Part shown: one piece after another, positions 58,231-64,000 of the stretch
Layout: each line of letters starts with the position of its first letter
Numbering within the stretch: the first letter of the stretch is position 1
Source of the DNA: Fomitopsis serialis
Taxonomy: Eukaryota > Basidiomycota > Agaricomycetes > Polyporales > Fomitopsidaceae
Direction: 5' to 3'
NCBI RefSeq assembly: GCF_022376445.1
Contig: NW_025955046.1
Span: 62,001 to 126,000 of the forward strand
Length of the DNA stretch: 64,000 nt
Made by a program: the position numbers and the translations under genes
The notes under the pieces: model-generated
What the model was told of the DNA's origin: nothing
Databases searched by the model: none
What the model saw: only the letters and a program-made list of their open reading frames with translations

Positions 58231-60404
58231 TCAGAAGCGCAACCTCTTCGTAGCTCTCCTTGCACGGCGCTGGAGTTCTGCAACATCCTCACGGGCCCAC
58301 TTCTTCAACTGCAATGCAATGCCCAGAGGCATTTCGAAATACTGCTGGAGCTGCTCTTCAGTAAGCAAATGAAAGTCATCCAGACGTGCAATTCGCTGTT
58401 CCCACAAAGCCTGTGCCCATCCTACGAATTGGAGCTGATCCCGTCCTCGATACGGATCATTGTCGAGGCCGAGAAGCCACTCGTACATCGTAGGATAGTC
58501 GACCTGAACTGGCTCATCATCAGATATGTCGAGGCTTGCACGGCGACGTCGTGAACGAGAGGTTGATTGGGATGGCGAAGAATCTACAGATCCCGCGCGG
58601 TGCCGATGAGGTCGATCATGATGACGGGGAGTCTGTGGCGTATACATTGGGGCAGGTGGGAATCCATACGGCATAGGCGGGTAGCCATAGATCGGGGGTG
58701 GCAGTGGCAAAGGCGCCGCATAACCTGGCAGCGATCCCGGATAGATGCCTGCATGCGGAGCAACTGACATTGCCGACGGATGCCCTTGCATTCCCAGATA
58801 GCCCGGGGCACCAGGATAGGGGAATGTCACTGCACCACCGACCGCAGACTGCGCAACAGGGTCTGCGTCTCGGGGAGCCCCGGCAGCCACATCACTACTG
58901 CTTGCACTGGAGCCAGCATCCCTCGGCTTCGGCGGAGGCGCAATCTTCAGTTGGGGCGGGATCACATCAACTGTCGCATCGCCGCCGCTCTACAGAGTGA
59001 ATAATCAACATTTATTTGTAGATGTGAGTGTCGAGTGATTAAATCACGTACCACGAGTCTGATCCACGTCGTGAGTTCCCACATACTGAATTCCCGATGC
59101 TTCCCAACGATCTTTAATGCACATGCCTTGTCGCATTTCTGGCAGTACCAGATCCGCTGCAGCTTCGCAAGAACACGAGCATACGCGGTAGACGTAGGCT
59201 CGCCAACATTATCTTCATTCTCGCTGGTATGTGTGTCCTGGCCTTGGGCAGCAGACGTCGATCCGCGCGCCTTCTGCTTCGCCTTCGTGTTCTTCGACAG
59301 AACCATCAGCCAATATCACCAAATCAAGATCAAGCATACCTTGCCAGTGACGGGCGCAGCACTAGACACGTCAGATTCCATGAGAGGGACTATACGGACA
59401 TGGTATGGCTTGACGCCGTTCTTGCCGCGCGACTGCGAATCAACGAACATGCGCACTTGCTCCGTCAAGCCTTGCCACTCTTCCGCATCATCGAGCGAGT
59501 TTGCTGCAGGGTTCTTTTGATTGCTCTTGAACTCCCACGACGGGATATATGCAAGGCGACTCGGCGGGATCATGACGCCGAGGATGCTTTGTCGAACTGT
59601 CTCCCACTTCGCAGTCGACTCCACGCGGATATCTTTGACGGTGTTCGCGCCAATCGGGACCTTCAAAGGGATGACCAATGTTGCTAGAACTGCATGTTAG
59701 CATTGGTGCGTGAGCCTAGCAAATCTGTACATACCAGGTGTTGACTCCGACTCCAAGTCTGCAGCCGCAGAGGTACTGGCTTTACTACGGCTCGGGGTGG
59801 CATTGCGGGACCGGCCCTTCAACTTGGACGGAGGAACCTTGATTTTGAAAGACGGCATGACCTGGTCATAGACCTTGTCCCAAAAAGCCTCGTTCCTCTC
59901 GTTCTCCTCGTCCTGTTGTTGGCTGGGAACGATCTTCTTGCGCCCGGGCCATTTGCCAGCTGCATCCTCCAACTCCCCATCCACCTCTGCCGACTCGTCC
60001 TCCTCGTCCTCGTCCTCGTCATCCTCGTCCTCCTCGTCATCCTCGTCACCTTCATCGTCCGAGCCTGACCCAGGTGCGTCGGGCGTATCCGATGAGGCGT
60101 CAACATCAATGATATCGGAACTGACTTGAGCCGTCGCCTTTGGATGCGTGGAGGAGTCCCGACGCAGGCCCACTAGGATCGATGCCGCTTCCAGCTCGGT
60201 TTCCTCGCGAGTCTCAGACTCCTGGACATTGCCATTCCGCAAAGCACCTTTGTAGGCAGGCCTTGGACGAGGTCTCGGAGGCGGAGGCGGCGGCGGAGGC
60301 GGCGGCGAGTCTGGGGTGGTCTGACGTCGAGAGGACTTCGAAGTCTTCCGAGTTGTGCGTGGTTTCCCTGACTTCCGCTTCGATTTGTTCCGTTTGTCTG
60401 CCAT
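58231..60404 (-). CDS. Transposon-borne accessory protein: acidic, cysteine-knuckle, SAM-like end
   Basis: No named family. From MADKRNKSKRKSGKPRTTRK (nuclear-type basic start) it has a run of about ten prolines, a long Asp/Glu tract and IIDVDASSD. An intron (59734-59690) joins in frame to VLATLVIPLKVPIGANTV and an ordered domain with AYIPSWEFKSNQK. The third exon has the cysteine pattern CQKCDKAC followed by a histidine in VGKHREFSMWELTTW. The last exon is Pro/Tyr/Gly-rich and ends with YEWLLGLDNDPYRG, FHLLTEEQLQQYFEMPLGIA and LQLKKWAREDVAEL, which has the feel of a SAM-like helical domain. Four exons, no lesions, about 670 residues. Its place between the inverted repeats, tail to tail with the transposase, suggests it belongs to the element; host-gene capture is the alternative. 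Confidence 0.75.
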
Positions 60405-60770
60405 AGAGTCTAGAGATGAGAAGAAGGAGTGTGTAGAGTGTATGAGTGAATGTGCTAGGGTAGGGTATACGGGTATGTGCAATGTCAAGTTCAACTTGCA
60501 AACACCGACTCGGCTGTGTAGCGATCTTCACGCTGGATGTGATCCCGGCCATACACGTAATGGCAGGGCTTTCTCTCTCGACACTGCAAGCATACATGCT
60601 GACCATCACCATGTCACACATTAGCTCTTTCACTTCATAGAAATATATTGTTGTTCGAGTCGTCAGGGCATAGGTACCGGGTCGGTGTCACATAGCAGCG
60701 AGGAGAGCCTGAAAAAAGAAAGTTCTCTGCATACCTGCGACTATGTCGTGCTGCGGTGAACTCCCCTGAG

Positions 60771-61361
60771 CATGTCCCAGCCATTCCCGACGCTCTCTGA
60801 CCTCTCCTCCGCTCGCCGCCGCTATTCTCCTTCGCGCGCGCACCCGAGAATCAAGATTTTGAGGTTCGCGAATCTTGCCGTGTTCTTTATACCAGGTGCT
60901 GCGTCTCGGCGAGACGATTCGAACGCTGTAGTTACCGCGCAGATATGTTGAGAATTGAGCGAGAAACCGCGACTCTGAGCAAGAGGTCGTGTTTCGCGTC
61001 AAAGACCTCGCGGGCAACAGAACAGAGCGGTCGAAACTCACCATCGCATTTTTGGGCACTGCATACTACCCAACCAAACATGTCCCAGCCATTCCCGACG
61101 CTCCCTGGCCTCTCCTACGCTCGCCGCCGCCGTTCTCCTTCACGCGCACACCCGAAAATCGAGATTTTGAGACCTTCGAATTTCGCCATATTCTTCATAC
61201 CAGGTGCTGCGTCTCACCGAGGCGAATCGAACGCTGTAGTTGCCGAGCCGATAGGTTGAGAATTGAGCGAGGAACAGCGATTCTGAGCAAGAGGTCGCAA
61301 GGTCGCGTCGTGCGAACTTTTTGTGATTTTGGCGCCGCGACAAGACTTTTGCAAACAGCAA
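60771..61361 (-). repeat. Right terminal inverted repeat
   Basis: Reverse complement of 55353-55943, with the same length and one mismatch by eye. It contains the same pair of 308-bp direct repeats. Confidence 0.88.
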
Positions 61362-64000
61362 TAATACTGTATTTTCTGGGATGGCGAAATAGCTGGTACG
61401 AATGCACGGGCGCTTCTACCCGAGTTCTGGCAGTCACCGAGTTAGCGCCGGTTCTGTTCTGCGAACAACTTGAATTTTGGGCTCCTTCCTCGCTGCACGA
61501 TCACGTCGCGTCGTCAGTCTGTACTGAACTACACTTTGGCTGCTCGCGCGCTCTTGAGTGAATGGAACGATTCCATTTTCCCGTGTACCAGACGAAAGCA
61601 TTGGCGTACGGAGTCTGACTTCCTACCACCACGTCGACTTCTTCGTACCCTGTTCTGTTTCCCTGGAGTCAAGGAGCGCTCAGAGCGATGATAAATATGG
61701 AGAAGGATCGCAAGATGCGCGGTCTGAGGTTGTCAGTGTTGGATGATCTGTGTTGAAAAGGTACGTGCGGTATTTCTCAAGCGTTCGCAATCTCGACTTA
61801 CGACAGTATCCTGCTCTTCACTGAAAGCGCACATGATGCGGACTCGGAGTACTCTGAGACATGCCGATCGCCAGAGCAATGTCGTTATCGGTGAGCAACG
61901 AATACAGCTCCTTGGATGTACCTGCTCACGGTGGCTAAAGCCGCATCGCAAATGGATTCAGAGCGTGCTGGTACCGTTCTCCGAGTCCATAAGGCCCGGT
62001 TCCCTGAGCCTTCCACGTTCAGCAGCACACCATTTGTGCCATTCGCTGTCTTGTGCGCGGCCTTGCGCTCCGGACATATGTACTGCAGGCCACATCAGAA
62101 ACCCCTTTCGAGTTGGCCTCTACGCGATACGAACAACGCTAGCTTCAAGAAGCGATCCTCCTGTGTCGATTACGGCGATAGGCACGAGCGCGCCCGCACT
62201 ACATAAACCCGTCTAAGGACGTCCAGGGCGACCACCAAACGGCCCACATCAAGTGAGCGACTGATACGTTGGTGCTGGTCTGTCGCGGACTCGCGGTGCG
62301 GATGCACGGTTGCTTTGGACCTTTCGGGAGGCCGAGCGATTAGTTGCCCGCCCGTGGAAGACCTATTCCTTGGCGTGCGTACCTGTCTGTAGTGACCCTA
62401 CGATTGAGGCCTCCCAAGGAGAAGCCGCAACACCGCTCGCGACAGCCATCCGTTCGCCATGATAACCACGCAGCCCTTTCCTTTGCTATACTTCAACTTG
62501 TATTGGTCACGGGCGCCATGGTGGATGTCGCAACAATAGATGCGCGATGACGATGCACACATGCACAGCGAGCCGGCGACTTCGCATATGCTGCTGCTCA
62601 TATCCATCCCAGCCACCGGCCCAACCCTTTCTCCCCTCGTTTGAGCATGTGCGTCACGCCGCACTAGATCGCGGCACATGGGCGTACGATTCTGCGCGTC
62701 GGGCGTATGCCATGTCATCGCGTCTCCACAACACCAACGTCCTCTCATACCTTGCAACACTCGCCTTGCTGTGTCGCATTACACCACAGGCACAGCATTG
62801 GTCTCCGCAATGAACCACGGCGATGTCTCCGCCCCAGGTTGCGCTATGCTGGTCATCCTCAACAGTGTTCCGGCCCCTCACCGGCGTTGATCGCTATCCT
62901 CGCCCTTCACTCGCACAGGTGTACGTGTCCTCCTCCGGTCGAGATTCTCGCTGTCGTGGCACGACGAAGACCGAGGCATGCCCCCGATGCACACCAGCGG
63001 CGACCCTATCATCGGGAACCAAGCGACCACGGGCTAGGGTTATCACTCGCCAGCGACGAGACCGAGATCGAGGACGAGTGGTGCCTTTTCAATTATCAGT
63101 AGGTAGAACCACCTCTCGCTGCTCGCTGCCGCCCTGCGACAACTTACCTCTGGACCTGTCGGCTTGCTATACAAGACGCGGTGTCATTGGCTGGTCGTGT
63201 TGGTATGATCATCGCGCGTAGGCCCAGGCGGCGAAGAGAGCAGCCCGAACTGGGTCAGTGCCTGCTTTTCTTGCGACGTTCGACCGATGTGGCTCACAGT
63301 CTGCCTGTGGATAGCGAGGAGCGCTCATTCGACACGCGTCCATGAACTACTGCCGCCACATGTCGATATCGCCTCGCTCGGTGAATATGTACTCCTTGGA
63401 GTCGTTAGCATTTATCAATCATCAGATGCTCATATAACCCTCCATGACAGTCAAGCACCCGTACGCGGACACACTTCTAAGTTCGCGGCTTGCTCGAGTT
63501 GAGGCATGTCCGAAATAGAGCTGCAGATGTAGACAGATCGCTCGCCCGGGTACATCGACCACGAGCGGCCTGGTCTGTCCGCAGCAGTTCAACGCAAGAA
63601 CAGTTGTAGGAAACGGACCGAGGAAAACGTCACGGTGACTGGATGCTCGAATGACATCCGGTGTTCTGGCAGGCAGCTTTGCCATTCCCCTCGATCCCTG
63701 CACTATAGCATGTCGCGAATTCTCGATATTCATTGGATGACTTTGTGAGCCATCCCGTTCCTCGTCCGCGTCATGTAATCACACGTCTCAGGCTCGCCAT
63801 GTGGTAGCAGTCCTCAGAGTAGCTGTCGATTTCTGTCTGGACGACGCGATGTATGTAGTCGCAGGATTGGGGTTCCGGGCAGAGGCGAATAAGCCGGGTT
63901 AATTTCAATGGATGGCGAGATGTTACCTGCCGATACTTCAGGTACGGCTCGCCGTTCCTTGTGTTCTTGGTCCACAATCGTCTGTGAACCTGCGTGTATA
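61362..64000. other. 2.6 kb without an assignable gene
   Basis: Right flank of the transposon. Several frames of 60-157 codons exist on both strands (for example 61743-62216 plus and 62760-62398 minus), but none resembles a known family or shows a good exon structure. I see no repeat shared with the rest of the window. The missing half of the WOPR gene was not found here. Confidence 0.4.

Larger units (their letters stand above)
55353..61361. mobile_element. 6-kb Tc1/mariner-type DNA transposon with two genes
   Basis: Bounded by 591-bp inverted repeats (55353-55943 and 60771-61361) that start ttgctgtttgcaaaagtctt and end in the complement. Both ends are followed directly by TA (55351-55352 and 61362-61363), the target duplication of Tc1/mariner elements. 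Inside are an intact DD34E transposase on the plus strand and a second multi-exon gene on the minus strand, tail to tail. I found one mismatch between the arms (55846 against 60868), so the insertion is recent. It lies just beyond the broken WOPR gene. The termini could be re-drawn if another copy shows different ends. Confidence 0.88.

Overview
The window is nuclear DNA of a filamentous basidiomycete. Evidence: genes split by many 40-130 nt GT-AG introns, fungus-typical families (F-box-like/LRR proteins, a DUF6534-type membrane protein, a BCS1-like AAA ATPase, a basidiomycete-type P450, PAL), moderately high GC and short intergenic gaps. The protein sequences look like Agaricomycetes, plausibly Polyporales; that rank is a guess from remembered homologues. 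No tRNA, rRNA, CRISPR array or prokaryotic feature was recognised.

Layout. 0.4-2.3 kb: F-box gene 1. 2.9-5.2 kb: decayed inverted copy A of a flavin monooxygenase. 7.6-10 kb: ammonium transporter. 11-12 kb: dead BCS1-like copy. 12.9-26.8 kb: a compact metabolic block of cytochrome P450, phenylalanine ammonia-lyase, DMATS-type aromatic prenyltransferase, alpha/beta-hydrolase and an MFS transporter, followed by a DUF6534-like membrane protein (27.8-29.3 kb) and intact copy B of the flavin monooxygenase (30.3-32.4 kb). Together these read as a candidate gene cluster for a prenylated phenylpropanoid or benzoate compound, bracketed by the inverted monooxygenase copies. 33-43 kb: four F-box-like genes, one frameshifted. 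43-50 kb: a hypothetical gene, the intact BCS1-like ATPase, signal peptidase subunit SPC1, a small basic protein and an iron-type alcohol dehydrogenase. 51-55 kb: a single-pass membrane protein, another F-box-like gene and a broken WOPR (Gti1/Pac2) regulator. 55.35-61.36 kb: a 6-kb Tc1/mariner-type transposon. 61.4-64 kb: nothing recognisable.

The transposon is the most striking object. It has 591-bp terminal inverted repeats that differ at one position by eye, each built from two direct repeats of 308-bp period and flanked by TA. It carries an apparently intact five-exon DD34E transposase and, facing it tail to tail, a second intact multi-exon gene for a proline-rich, acidic, cysteine-knuckle protein with a possible SAM-like C-terminus. 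A 245-bp MITE with 28-bp perfect TIRs and a 9-bp target duplication lies at 19.8 kb, and half of a relative at 48.2 kb.

Caution on quality: at least six otherwise well-preserved genes need exactly one added base to keep frame, and every such case is a deletion. This may be real decay, or deletion-type consensus error in the assembly. Exon limits were worked out by eye.
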